DNA from: Agapetus fuscipes
Lineage: Eukaryota > Arthropoda > Insecta > Trichoptera > Glossosomatidae
DNA length: 64,000 nt
NCBI GenBank assembly: GCA_951799405.1
Contig: OX637339.1
Coordinates: 18,414,001-18,478,000, forward strand
Direction: 5' to 3'
Shown: positions 30,995 through 43,776 of the stretch, piece by piece
Layout: each line of letters starts with the position of its first letter
Numbering within the stretch: position 1 is the stretch's first letter
Position numbers and translations under genes: made by a program
Notes under the pieces: generated by a model
Databases searched by the model: none
What the model was told of the DNA's origin: nothing
The model's input: the letters and a program-made list of their open reading frames with translations, nothing else

Positions 30995-31485
30995 AAACAA
31001 AACGCAACTAAGCTACACATATAGAGTAACTTCTTGCCTGCGTTATCCCCGAAGGAGTCGCATGTGGCGATTCGGGACCTATTTATTTTTACGGGTAAGG
31101 GGGCTGGCCTTACACCAACCACTTTCAGTTGAAGTGGGGGTTTCCCAGTTTTTTCTTGTGAAGGCTGAGTAAGCCTTGAGATCGAACCCTTGCTCTCGGC
31201 ATGGAATGCAAGCATTCTACCAATTGAGCTATCAATCTTTTTACGAGCTTGGTCATCGTCGCTACAAAGCGCCAATTCTCAAGCAAGACCCAGGTGCTGT
31301 AGGCTGGATGGACCTTTGGTGACCGGTCATTGGTAAAGGTTTATGAATTTTTTCAACCCAGCGAAGAGCAAATTTGAAAATGCGAGTACAAATGGTATTT
31401 TTTTGTGCTCCGCCGGGATTCGAACCCACAATCTTCCATTCAGAGTCCGAAGTGTTACCACTGGACTACGGACCGGTCTATATAA
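30995..31485 (-). mobile_element. Dimeric SINE B-A, second copy
   Basis: Same order and junction as 25479-25971 (TAAAAAGATTGATAGCTCAA near 31235). The SINE-A half has a deletion around the GGAGCTGGG block. Confidence 0.87.
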
Positions 31486-32750
31486 TAATTTTGAAAAACA
31501 TCCCTAGACTGTCATCTTTGGCGCTTTATGACTCAACTGTCTTTGTGGATAAACGTTCAAAATGGGGGCACAAAAGGTGGGCGCTGCCTACCACGCACGT
31601 CATCAACATGGCGGAGGTCCAGTCTTCATTTAAGTACAGTTGACACTTTTCATAAGTATCGTTACTGAACAACCTGTAGGAATGCATAGCTTTTTATATT
31701 AGAATAAAAAGGTGGATAAACACTGGGGGGACGAGTTATCGAGTGGACAGTTTCATAATCCCAATTGCGGCGGTCGTATGCGAGGCAGCGGGATGCTGAT
31801 TCAGTTTGTGTTAGAGATGGCGTACCCATTTGCACTGAAGGGGGGAAGCGACCATCAACACCGCCAACGTACGGGACAGAGGGGGAGAGAGAGAGAAACA
31901 GAACACACAAAACAATCAACGTAACGTCCCCAACACACATAAGAGCACTGCTCCCACACCATCTGTACAACTTAATGCTGGAGAGATGTTTTCAGGGATC
32001 TGTTGCTGTGGTCTGTGTGAGCTGGAGCTTCCGGACGTTTCGCCCATGTCTACGATGGTCTTTTTCAGCGTGACGTGTAATGATGAAGATGATCTTGATG
32101 AAAAACTGTGATGAAAGTGTGTGTACACTCGGGGTTTAACCTTTTCGCTCCTGAATATTCTGGCTTTGTATATACCCCCAGTACAAAATACTCTTTTAAG
32201 CACATTTTTAAAACATTTGTTGTTTCTTAATTGATTGACGACACTTGTGAACAAACTATGTGCACAGTCACATGTATCAGTTATTCAAGAACAAAAATCA
32301 AAAGGTTTAGCACATTTCACTTGCATACATTTGAATTCTTTAAGTCAGGGATAAGTTCAAAGTTGGATGACGTCTATGATTGACAGCCGCACTAGGTTAA
32401 ATGTGAAAAATTATGAGTCCAGCTCCCATAAAACCACGGTTACAGATCCCGGATAACATCTCTCCAGCATCATCAGCCGGCCGTGTAAACCTAAAACTCT
32501 TATTGTATAACTTAATGTCTATAAAAGTGTAAGGGTGTGTGTTAGTGGTGAAGATTCATTTTAAATGTATCATGTAAAAGTAAAACACAAAGTTTTTCTG
32601 CACTTCTCAACTCGTAAATAGAGCTTTGTGTTTTATTTTTACATTATTAACTTAATGTCTATGTTTGTTTGTGTTCTTCAAGAATTCATTTATCATTGGA
32701 GGGTTTTTATTTCTTTGAAAAATAATGATTAGTGGATCATCCATGGACTA
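31486..32750. other. Intron DNA; Penelope-like and unclassified repeats
   Basis: 31980-32140 (TGGAGAGATGTTTTCAGG, GAGCTGGAGCTTCCGGACG, TTTCGCCCATGTCTACGATG) matches 63430-63560, and 32345-32400 (GTTGGATGACGTCTATGATT) matches 34995-35050. Such GAAACGTC-type ends resemble Penelope remnants. AACACAAAG/CTTTGTGTT at 32583-32632 is a small inverted repeat. No gene supported. Confidence 0.5.
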
Positions 32751-32756
32751 ATCGAA

Positions 32757-32935
32757 TGTAATCTAATCTAAGTTGCAAAGATATGTTACATTGGAGATTC
32801 ACATTACATTCTCACAACCAGACATGTACAAGTTTGCGCTTGCACATGCCTCATGTGAGCCTACAACACAAAAACCAAATCTCAAATGGACATACACCCT
32901 GCAACTCTTGCCGTCCTTCCCTGTAACAGGGGACT
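32757..32935 (-). repeat. R1 partial copy
   Basis: Minus orientation, from ATCTAATCTAAGTTGCAAAG to TTCCCTGTAACAGGGG; the 5' third is missing. Confidence 0.82.
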
Positions 32936-33595
32936 AAATGTTTCTGATTTGTTGTTAAGAGATTAAATGAAATAAAACATGTGTTATTGCTTGTTGTTTA
33001 GTTGTGGCATGCTTCTGGCTGTTGATGACGCAAGTTGTGAGCTGAACAGAGCACATTCAGTAACACTGTCGGGCTGTGGTGAGGTTTTTGTGGTGTCATA
33101 ACAGAGACATGTCGAAATATATTATGCTGTGTTAAGTATTTCCAAACCTATGTAACTCTCTGATAAAATGCAATGAAAACCTGTAAAAAATGTATTATTG
33201 TTATTATTGGGTTAGTAATATTGTTAAAACTAATATCTAAAATCAAAGAAAGATTGATTTCCCTTGTGAAAAGCACTCCTTATGAATTAAAATATATTTT
33301 AATCGTCCATAAACGAACTATATGAATTTCTCTTCATACTAAAAAAGGCATTTTCTTTAGTGTTCCATAGACATGATAGTATTTGTAAGATTTTTTTTTA
33401 TTTGGTTTGTGTATTAACACTGCGAAAATTAATTTTCCTTTTTTAAAAGAAGATACAAAAATAGCAATATTACATTTTCAAGGCTGTTTTATTTTTGCTA
33501 CTATTTTTCATGATAAAATGGCAAAGGTTTTCAGTCCTATGACCATCATCAGGTATAATAAGTTAAAAATAAAACAGTGTTGGAAAAAGTAACAC
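32936..33595. other. AT-rich intron stretch, small Penelope-like end
   Basis: 33525-33590 has GGTTTTCAGTCCTATGACC, CATCATCAGGTATAATAAG and AAAACAGTGTTGG, similar to the arm of the palindrome at 59.2 kb. Otherwise unassigned. Confidence 0.45.
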
Positions 33596-33597
33596 CA

Positions 33598-33777
33598 GTT
33601 ACCAGCTCCCGAGGGGGCTGGTACTAATTTCTTGTGAAGGCTGAGTAAACCTTGCGGTGTTTTATTTTGGGGTTTGAAATAAACACCGAAACGGGAAATA
33701 ATTTCTGACGCCCTCGGTGGGATTCGAACCCGAGCTCACGGGATGGAATGCAAGCACTCTAGCTGAGCTATCAACTG
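33598..33777 (-). repeat. SINE-A copy, 3' truncated
   Basis: Minus strand: head and B box (GGGTTCGAATCCCACC) present, body only to CCAGCCCCCTCGGGAGCTGG. Confidence 0.85.
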
Positions 33778-34091
33778 GATTATTTATTTATTTATTTACA
33801 GTAAGGTAAAAAATTACATTAAAATTTAATAAAAAAATGATAGATGAATCAAATGGGAGGCATTAAATGTACAAATAAAGTTAACCATTACTACAATAAA
33901 CATAATTTAAATATAATATCCTTTTTTCTTTTGAAATAAAATTAGATTTTTACAGTGTTAACACAAAAACCATTGAATAAATATTTTAGATTCTTTTTAA
34001 CACCAATGAAGAGAACAAGTGTGCCAAGTTTCATCAGAATCTGAGCCGTGTGTTGGTTGATTCGGCACAGAATGAGGTGCGTGTCGCCTAC

Positions 34092-34276
34092 CTATCCTCT
34101 TGTGGTCCTTGAAGTCCTGCTGCGGCTCCGCGTAGGGCTTGAGCTCCTCCTCCTCGTAGCCCACGTTCATCCAGCGGTCGCGCATGATGGCCTCCAGCGA
34201 GGCGCGCTTCTCCGGGTTCAGCACCAGGAACTTCTTCAGCAGGTTCTCGCAGTCCGTGGACATGTAGAACGGTATT
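34092..34276 (-). CDS. par-1: par-1/MARK exon 6: end of kinase domain
   Basis: A 185-nt exon with acceptor TTCCAG before 34276 and donor TAG|GTAGGC at 34091. The first base completes Arg with exon 5; it leaves in phase 1. It encodes [20 protein letters not shown], then [31 protein letters not shown] and DFKDHKRI. These are the C-lobe helices (subdomains X-XI) and the acidic linker to the UBA domain, a very close match to MARK family sequence. GC-rich third positions contrast with the intron. Confidence 0.97.
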
Positions 34277-34611
34277 CTGGAAGCAGCGCACACAACACAT
34301 GTTAACATATTGATAGAAAAATTAAATATACATATCCTGTGAGAGTTTTCTCCTCAAATTGAAAACTATTCAACTCTCCGTCAGATGTCATATAGGATTA
34401 ACAAATTCAGGCAAAATAAGCCTAGCAGGCACAGCTGAAACAATCATCGTTATTGAGTAACAGGTCATCTTAGATTCGTAAAAGTTTATCAGTTTGTGAG
34501 GATGTTAACCTCTCAATGTATATGAACGTACGCGATACACAAACTTTGAGGGCACCATTCTGCTACATCCTGTATCGCATAGGTACAGACTTTTCAATTG
34601 TTGAATACAGA

Positions 34612-34981
34612 TTTTTTTTTTTTTTTTTTTTATTGTAGCAAAATAATGCTAATTTAAACAATTACATATCAAGTCAAAACAAAAACAGTTATGTCAGAGG
34701 CGCTGTGCAAGTAGGAACCTTACAGCTTTCTCCTTAAATTTGATTACGTCACTAGTTTGCTTGATTTCCGCTGGTACTTTATTATATTCATCAAATCCTC
34801 TGTGCACAACTCCTCTGTCATATTTCACCGTTCTTACTTTTAACTTTCTTAAATCATTTTTCCCTCTAGTATCATAACTATGTACATCCTTATTTCTAAT
34901 TATGAATTTATCCAAATAAAAAGGCAATAACTTATTTTCTAATCTATATATATACATAAATGCATTCAACTTAAGATACAA
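34612..34981 (-). pseudogene. 5'-truncated LINE with poly-A tail
   Basis: The minus-strand ORF reads KDVHSYDTRGKNDLRKLKVR, then a GFDEYNKVPAEIKQTSDVIKF run ending LLAQRL. The SY-TR, N-LP-EIK and FK-K---FL pattern is the usual C-terminal end of Jockey/I-type reverse-transcriptase ORFs. It ends in a poly-A (T22 at about 34612-34634 on the plus strand). Confidence 0.82.
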
Positions 34982-34989
34982 TCAACTTA

Positions 34990-35100
34990 AGATAGATGTC
35001 AGGGACAAGTTCAAAGTCGGATGACGTCTATGATTGACAGCCGCACTGTATACAAGCTTACACTTGATGCCTATGCGTGTCACCCGCAGTCAAAGAGTTA
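34990..35100. repeat. Unclassified dispersed repeat
   Basis: GTTCAAAGTCGGATGACGTC and ATGATTGACAGCCGCACT match 32350-32395. Only these two copies are seen. Confidence 0.6.
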
Positions 35101-35298
<198 letters not shown>

Positions 35299-35562
35299 TC
35301 AATCAATAACATTTTCAAGAAGTGATGATGTCTTTGGCATCAATCTTATCTATAATCTAAGTTTTAATGGAAAAAGTGAGATGAAAGCTGAGCGGCTAGC
35401 AACAATCCCACAAAGATTGCCACAATTTATTTCAACCTAAGGTATGCTACTACAAGCTTTGCAGTAACATCGAACCACTTACTTTCATAGTCATGGGCAC
35501 GCCTCTGACCTAGAGGTCTTGTTTTGTCATGCCGTTGCTTTTACTTCACGGGAAGACCTTCA

Positions 35563-35805
35563 AATCCTGTGCGGAAGACTCCCAAGATTCTAGAGACTCT
35601 AGGGGTCTACGACACTTGTTGTAGTGCTGCAGAGGTGTACTAGCATGGTCATCGCTACAAAGCGCCAATACTCAAGCAAGACCCAGTTGCTGTAAGGCTG
35701 GATGGACCTTTCAATGACTGGTCAACATTGTCAATGTTGCTTAACTTCGGTGATCTATGGGTACCGGTGCTTTCAACATGGTATCGTCGTTAACAAAATG
35801 AACTG
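35563..35805 (-). mobile_element. SINE-B fragment with 5S head, tRNA part deleted, tail 1
   Basis: Minus strand: 5S-derived segment (ACGATACCATGTTGAAAGCA, then GATCACCGAAGTTAAGCAAC) joined directly to body B (GACCAGTCATTGAAAGGTCC-like) and the poly-A-type LINE tail (CTCCCGCACAGG). The tRNA-like block is missing, presumably by deletion. Confidence 0.8.
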
Positions 35806-35867
35806 AGAAATTATATAGCTTTGCATGAGCGTTCGTTTGGATTTTTTTTTTGAAATACATCTTTGAA

Positions 35868-36090
35868 GAGGAATGCAATTCCCCAACCTATTCTGCCTGG
35901 CCAGAAAGAGGTATTAACATTATCAATTAAAAATTCATTATTTGACACTTTACTGAAATATTAATTACCCAATGACATCTGTTGAATTAGGATCAAAGTT
36001 ATGGTCAAATGACCAAGGCGGGGATCGAACCAACTCTATTCCAAACACGCTAAAAAGATCCGCCCACTTGGCCCCCTCGACCATAACACC
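35868..36090 (-). repeat. SINE-C, near full-length copy
   Basis: Minus-strand head GGGGGCCAAGTGGGCGGATC, B box GTTGGTTCGATCCCCGCC, body GATGTCATTGGG, AT palindrome, and GGTTGGGGAATTGCATTCC at the 3' end. Confidence 0.85.
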
Positions 36091-36213
36091 GGCCATAACT
36101 TTTCCACGAACTTTCCTCGCATCTCAAATTTCGCTTGTATTTCAAAACAATACTTCGCTCGCTCGACAGTTCGTATCTCAAATAACTTGTATGTTAGGGC
36201 ACTCGTATCTTTA

Positions 36214-36750
<537 letters not shown>

Positions 36751-36804
36751 TTACAGCTTTGTAGCATGTAATTTTACAAGGCATTTATGAAGAGACCCTA
36801 AACT

Positions 36805-37182
36805 GAGGTGGCTGGACGACATCCAATTATGCGGAAGCTGCACTGGCTCTCAAGTTCTCAGAAAGAGTGCGGTATAGACTGTGTGTCATGATAAAAAACA
36901 TCCTAGATGGACACTGGACAGGCACCAGAATAGCTCAGAGAACTGTGTCAGATGCAGCAAGCCACTAGCACCAGGTCTTTAAGGTCAGCTAATGTAGGCT
37001 CTGCAAGGCTGAGCTTGCCCCTCAGGGCAACCTCAACCAACTTTGGTGATCGTGCCTTCTCAGTTTCGGGCCCAATGGCTTGGAACGAGTTGCCGGTTGC
37101 GGTGAAGAAAGAACAGGACAGGGCAAGCTTCAGGAGGAAGCTAAAGATACACATTCGGGGTATGACCTTGCAGTTTCTTTAG
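36805..37182 (+). pseudogene. CR1-like LINE polyprotein fragment, frameshifted
   Basis: Frames together give KLHWLSSSQRVRYRLCVM, then RSLRSANVGSARLSLPLRAT, FGDRAFSVSGPMAWNELPV and FRRKLKIHI. LHWL---QR--Y-L through FGDRAFSV-GP--WN-LP is the classic C-terminal reverse-transcriptase region of CR1/Jockey LINEs. Stops and a frame change show it is dead. It lies in the intron between exons 3 and 4. Confidence 0.85.
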
Positions 37183-37228
37183 CAGCAGAATTTTTCTTTA
37201 CCATAAAATATGAAAACAAACCTGCTTA

Positions 37229-38670
<1,442 letters not shown>

Positions 38671-38674
38671 ACTT

Positions 38675-38727
38675 AGTTTTCTGGTATACTTGGTCAACCT
38701 CATAACAACCAGTAAGTCAAGGAACAA
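38675..38727 (-). repeat. R1 fragment
   Basis: Only GGTCAACCTCATAACAACCAG and TAAGTCAAGGAA, the 5' end of an R1 unit, remain. Confidence 0.65.
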
Positions 38728-38780
38728 TGAATCATCTAGGCCCGGTATTTTCAAGTTCAGTTATAGGCTTTATGACCGGT

Positions 38781-39199
38781 CAATAATAATAATATTAGGA
38801 TGATTTATTTGGTGAGCGCTGTTTTTGTGTGTATCACACCTCAAGAGCCCTCTGCGAGCTTGGTCGTCGCTGTAGAAAGCGCCAATTCTCAAGCAAGACC
38901 CAGTTGTTGTAAGGTTGGATGGACCTTTCAGTGACCGGTCTTTGGTAAAGGTTTATGAATTTTTCAACCCAGCGAAGAGCACATTTGGAAATAAAAATGG
39001 TATATTTTGTGCTCTGCCGGGATTCGAATCCACAACCTTCCATTAACGAAACCGAAGTGTTGCCACTGGACTACGGACCGGTCCAAGATGCCAACGACAC
39101 GCGGTGTACCTGAGCCAGTCAAGTACTCTCCGCGCCCAATGTTGCTTAACTTCGGTGATCTATGGGAACCGGTGCTTTCAACATGGTAACGTCGTTGAC
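38781..39199 (-). mobile_element. Chimeric SINE: 5S rRNA head + tRNA head + body + CR1-like tail
   Basis: Best copy of the full modular element, read on the minus strand. A 5S rRNA-derived head (39199-39088) keeps GATCACCGAAGTTAAGCAAC and ACACCGCGTGTCGTTGGCAT. A tRNA-like head follows (GTCCGTAGTCCAGTGGCAAC, B box GGATTCGAATCCCGG). Body B has GGTCCATCCAACCTTACAAC and GCGCTTTCTACAGCGACGAC. The tail GCTCTTGAGGTGTGATACAC ends in CAGCGCTCACC, AAATAAATC and (ATT)n. Both polymerase III promoter types are present. It has no coding capacity, so it must use LINE machinery. Confidence 0.92.
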
Positions 39200-39704
39200 T
39201 TGTTCATGTGTCGTCGGTTGTTTGTTTTAAAGCTTTTGAATGGCATTATAATCATTTCATGGGGTGGTGCTTGTCATTTGGGTCTTTTCGGTTTTTGGTT
39301 AACTCAAACTGGAGTATCGTGAGTCAATTGGAAGTAATAGTAAACAAAAATAATACTGAAGTTGAAGATACCGGGCCTTATAGATAGTTGTCCTACAGCT
39401 GATTATTTTATGGGATAAGTGGGACACACTTCTTTCACTGAAGTCACACAAGTGCATGACTGTCAGTCAGGTGTGTGCCGTAATTGGATCAATGGGTCAA
39501 AGGTCGCGGTGGATTTCCAAAAACTGTCAAGCTGTCGGCTTATCAAGTGACATTTAGTGAGGATTACGGAACATTGTACTCAACCATGATTCATTATATA
39601 TACCAGAGTTTGGCATTCATGTTGCTTTGAGTCAGTAAACACAGAAAATGATGTGAATATCTCTGGTCCAGTCAAGAGTTCAGTTGGCACAATGATTGTG
39701 TAAC

Positions 39705-40105
39705 ACACCGAGGGTGTCCAGAAATGATTTCCAGTTTTGGTGCACATTCCAAACCCAAAATCAAAATACCAGTAAGGTTCCTTAGATTTAAGCTGGAATT
39801 ACGGTTGTTTACATTTACTTCACTGTTAGGTAAAACAACTTTTTATAGGAGAACTTGCATAATTCTTGATGTGAGTTCACTCTCAGTTGTCGTGCTGAGA
39901 GGGTGCCTCCTGAAGCCATTGGCTATGTCGCCAACAAAACATTAACAATTACGTAAGTTCTCCCATAAAAGTTTGTCTAATCGACAACAGCAAGAAATCA
40001 CCAGCATCAGTTCATCTAATATCCGAAAAGTTGTATTACCTAACAGGGCAGTAAGTAATTAAAATTGTAAATACCGGCAAGTTTTACTCAGCTTTTAGAA
40101 GATAT
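39705..40105 (+). repeat. SINE-A fragment split by a Penelope-like remnant
   Basis: 39705-39782 (GAGGGTGTCCAGAAATGATT to ATACCAGTAAGGTTCC) and 40072-40105 (AAATACCGGCAAGTTTTACT) are consecutive SINE-A parts. Between them GAGAGGGTGCCTCCTGAAGC and CGCCAACAAAACATTAAC match the remnants at 27700 and 51830. Confidence 0.65.
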
Positions 40106-40116
40106 GAGAACCAACA

Positions 40117-40530
40117 TATCTATAATCGAAGTTGCAAAGATATATTAACATTTAAAGCTCATATCAAATGCAAGCCCTCAAACAAACACAGATAGTTTGT
40201 AAGTGTACTTGTAAGTACACAAACAAATGCTGTATGTGTACTTACAAGTAAAATTTAAACCTCAAATGAACATAAACCCTACAACTTTTGCCGACCCTCC
40301 CTGACACAGGGGTAATAACATAAAGACCTTTAAAACAAAAGCAAAGTTGAAGTGGTCGTGGGCAGGGCCAACACCTTCTCTCAGGGGTCAGTCTCCCCTC
40401 CACTGACCCACGCCCTGTCTATACATCCCATCCGGGGATATGTCACAGGACTACTCACGTGGGCAGGGCCATTGTTTTACAGTATGGATGGTCAGCCGGA
40501 CAGCCGCATACGAACCTATAAGTCAAGGAA
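40117..40530 (-). repeat. R1 copy interrupted by an unclassified insert
   Basis: Minus-oriented R1 at 40117-40313 and 40472-40530. The insert (about 40314-40471) has GTGGGCAGGGCCA near both ends as a direct repeat. Class unknown. Confidence 0.7.
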
Positions 40531-40598
40531 CTCTTCATCAAGTAAAAGGGTTCACATTGCAAGCCGAAAACAACTGATTGTTGTTTATGTTTACTGAC

Positions 40599-40868
40599 CT
40601 CCCGGAAGAGCTTCTGCAGGGAGCCGGGGTTGAGCTGCGTCTTGTCGATGATCTTGATGGCCACCTCCTTGCCGGTGGGCACGTGCTTGGCCAGCTTGAC
40701 CTTGGCAAAGTTGCCCTTGCCGATGGTCTTGAGCAGGCGGTACTTGCCGATGTGCGGCTCGTCCGAGGGCCGCGAGCGGGAGGCGCGCGCAGCCCCCGCC
40801 CCCGCGCCCCCCGCTCCCCCCGCGCCCCCCACCGGCAGAGACAGCGGCGCCATCGGCTCCGAGGTGCT
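40599..40868 (-). CDS. par-1: par-1/MARK exon 2: start of kinase domain
   Basis: A 270-nt exon with acceptor GTTGTTGCAG before 40868 and donor GAG|GTCAGT at 40598. It enters and leaves in phase 0. It encodes [15 protein letters not shown], a Gly/Ala-rich run, [20 protein letters not shown], the glycine-rich loop [16 protein letters not shown] and the catalytic lysine in [11 protein letters not shown], ending LFREV with exon 3. A methionine in EPMAPL could serve as an alternative start. The 5' third is very GC-rich, giving shadow ORFs on the other strand. Confidence 0.97.
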
Positions 40869-41322
40869 CTGCAACAACACAACACCACAATCATCAGTTA
40901 CATACCCCAACAGTACAGTAGCGCACTACATAATCAATATACATGTCACAAGCTGTAGTCAGGGAATGGGAGCAACCAAAAATTAAGAAAAGTAGAGGCA
41001 TTTATGAATTCAAGGAAATAGCAATCAAATTTATATCTGCGCAGCGCCTCTGACATGACATAACTAGAGATATACAATGCAGATTGATGTGATTATCGCC
41101 AATCTTCAATGCAGAAGTAAGAGTAGACAAAGGGTAAAAGATGGGTGAATCAGAATACAGAGCGGTTTTGAGAAGATTCAAGAGTGGATTGGATGAATGA
41201 AATTCTCTTCAACAAACAGCTGCTCCGTGTTACCAGAGTTTATAAAATAAAAATCAACAACTATGAGAAATTAGATCACAAAGCGACAATTATTTTCAAT
41301 ACAACACTTCTCCATCAATGGC

Positions 41323-41583
41323 TTGGCTCCACCTTATCTGACTGACATGATTTCGCCTGTTGAGATGGGTGTGAGGAGGCAGACACTCAGATCCGCGGGC
41401 GATGGTGCAATTAATTTGGTTCAGCCGCACCGTCAGATCCGTACAAATTTTGGAGACCGTGCTTTCCGTGTTGCGGGTCCGGTGGAGTGGAACAGACTGC
41501 CACCCGGAGTGAAGAACTCCGAATCTATGGGTATATTTTGCGGAGCTCTCAAGACGCACCTTTTCAAAAAGTCTTATCCGTGA
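41323..41583 (+). pseudogene. CR1-like LINE C-terminal fragment with tail 2
   Basis: Encodes RTNFGDRAFRVAGPVEWNRL, PPGVK and LKTHLFKKSYP before the stop. The following 3' UTR GGGCCCTTGAGGTGTGACAC, ACACAAAAACGGCGCTCTC is the same sequence family as SINE-B tail 2, making this LINE type the likely source of that tail. Confidence 0.85.
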
Positions 41584-41704
41584 TCGGAGAGGGCCCTTGA
41601 GGTGTGACACACACAAAAACGGCGCTCTCTTATCATGTGTAATTTAAAACAAATAAGCCTGACATATATATATATTCTCCTATGAGACAGAACTGTTTAA
41701 AATA

Positions 41705-41985
41705 AGAATAATATTAGGTAATTTATTTGATGAACGCTGCGAATCACACCTCAAGAGCCCTCTGCAAACTTTTTCGCCGCTATAGAAAGCGCCAATATTC
41801 AAGCAAAGCCCATTTGCTGTAAGGCTGGATGGACCTTTGGTGACCAGTCTTTGGTGAAGGTATATGAATTTTTCAACCTAGCAAAGAGCATATTTCAAGA
41901 GCATTTTGATTGGCCAGGATCCGAACCCACGACCTTCCATTTACGAGTTTGAAGCGTTACCACTTTACTGCGGACCGGTCTATCT
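41705..41985 (-). repeat. SINE-B copy, tail 2, diverged
   Basis: Minus strand: head GTCCGCAGTAAAGTGGTAAC, B box GGGTTCGGATCC, body with GGTCCATCCAGCCTTACAGC, tail GGCTCTTGAGGTGTGATTCG (shortened) and AATAAATTACCTAATATTA. Confidence 0.82.
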
Positions 41986-41989
41986 TTAT

Positions 41990-43185
41990 CTATCTATAGA
42001 ACCGTTCATCCGCAATGGTGCATCCTTGGGCTGACCTTGAGTCCACAGCCGTTCTTCTTCTTCCTCCTGCAGACCCTGGACATGAGCAGGGCAGCCGCCT
42101 CTGGCAGGACGCACTTTCTTTGAGTCATCATCAACCACTTTCACCAGGATACTCTATATTCATTTAACAGATATAGCCGACTGACCGATCTACACGATAA
42201 TTTGGAGACTACAGGAGAAGAACAAGGAATGCCAGCAAAAATAAAAATCTACTAATGCCATCTAGTGGCAGTAGATAATTTATTAGGGAAGTATCACATA
42301 TTTTTTACATTGTATAAAATGGTACAATACATTTTTTTAAATACATCTGCGTTTTCAAAAAAAAAAAATCTTGCTTAGTTTTTTAACTAAAGCTCTTTAA
42401 AATTAGCGTATTCTCGATTTCCGGAAAAAAGGTCATTTTGTTTATTTAGGTAGATATGACGGCGATGCATTTTCGGAGTGTAGGTATCGGCGGGCTCAGT
42501 GGCGAATCTTGAAGTCATTTTGACGTCAAGATTCGCGAAGTCGAACGCACTGCGTTTTGGCGCGACTAAAATTCTCCGCATTTTATTTTTTTAAATTATC
42601 AATGATATTTTTATTTTTACTACACAAAAAATATATGGTTGTGATCCTTGAAATGTATTCTACAGAACCATATTATTTTCAACCGTTTTCCCTACCACTG
42701 CAACTACCCTATTGTGAATTGCGTTCATCTTCACGAAAAAAAAAAACCTCTTAATGCAGGTAACCATGAAATATAATTATTTACTGTTACTGTATCCTGC
42801 TACTATTCTGATAAGGGTGGCCAGTACCTACACAGATGCGTCACCACACGGTCCAGTACTTGCACACTTCTTTCATCTCTATGACATTCATCACTCTCTT
42901 CCTGCATGCTCTTCTCTTTTTCTCCCTCTGCAGATTCCACTTATTTGATCACTTCATTCTTTCCTCGGTCTTCCCCTCACACTATTTCCATCTTAAAATA
43001 TGTCAACACGAAAAAGACAATCCCCTATTTAATATTTTTAAGAAGAAAATAAACTTCTGCCAACCATTAAGCAGAGAAAGCTGATGTACTTCGGTCACGT
43101 TATGAAAAATAAGAAATACCACCTTCTCCATCTTATCATACAGGGTAAGATTGAGGACAGAAGATCTCAAGGACACCGAAAGTCA
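41990..43185. other. No supported gene
   Basis: A GC-richer patch at 42040-42120 (CCTCCTGCAGACCCTGGAC) is not long enough to call an exon. 42850-43080 shows weak pyrimidine-rich similarity to the complement of the 52087 LINE (CATGCTCTTCTCTTTTTCTC). The rest is AT-rich. Confidence 0.4.
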
Positions 43186-43192
43186 TACTAAT

Positions 43193-43776
43193 AATAATCT
43201 ATAATCGAAGTTGCAAATATGTATTCACATTCAACAGTCATATCAAATGCATGCCCACAAACAGACACAAGTATGTTCGCTCTTACAAATGCTGAATGTG
43301 TACTTTTTTTTTTTTTTTAAGGAATCCTGTGCGGGAGGCTCCCCAATTCTTGTGAGTCTTGGGGGTCTATGTCACCCTGGAAGGGTGCCGCAGAGGTGTT
43401 GCTTGAGTTCTTGGTTCTGTCGTGAGGCGCTGCAAGGAAGTGGTGATTGATGTTGGTTTTGAATAAAACCGGATTAAATTGGGAAGGGAACACAGATACT
43501 GGTAGACCATTCCATAAACGGGCAGTTTGGCAAAGGAATGAGTCATGAAAACGCCAAGTTCTCATAGTTTTGAGATCGACTGCAAAGGGATGAATGAGAG
43601 TCGTACTACGAGTTTCCCTTTCTGAAATGCGAGGGGGAGGGATTAATGAATGGAGCTCATTAGAGTACTTACAAATTAAAACCAACCCTCAAATGAACAT
43701 AAACCCAACAACTTCTGCCTGCGACCTTCCCTGAAACAGGGGTGACATTAGCAAAGTGAACCATATACGTCAAAGA
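43193..43776 (-). repeat. R1 copy split by a truncated LINE
   Basis: Minus-oriented R1 at 43193-43304 and 43663-43776. Intact copies read GTGTACTTACAAATAAAATC across the break; here GTAC appears on both sides. Confidence 0.85.
43306..43664 (-). mobile_element. 5'-truncated LINE (poly-A type), source of SINE-B tail 1
   Basis: The minus-strand ORF encodes TRSTTLIHPFAVDLKTMRTW, then FLCQTARLWNGLPVSVFPSQ and FKTNINHHFL, the C-terminal end of a reverse transcriptase ORF. The 3' UTR ends CTCCCGCACAGGATTCC, TTAA and poly-A (T14 at 43306-43319). It is flanked by GTAC in R1. The last 85 bases resemble SINE-B tail 1. Confidence 0.9.

Noticed and set aside
39088..39199. Functional 5S rRNA gene
   Set aside because: The central loop region and 5' end are mutated, there is no T-run terminator, and it is joined to a tRNA-like SINE.
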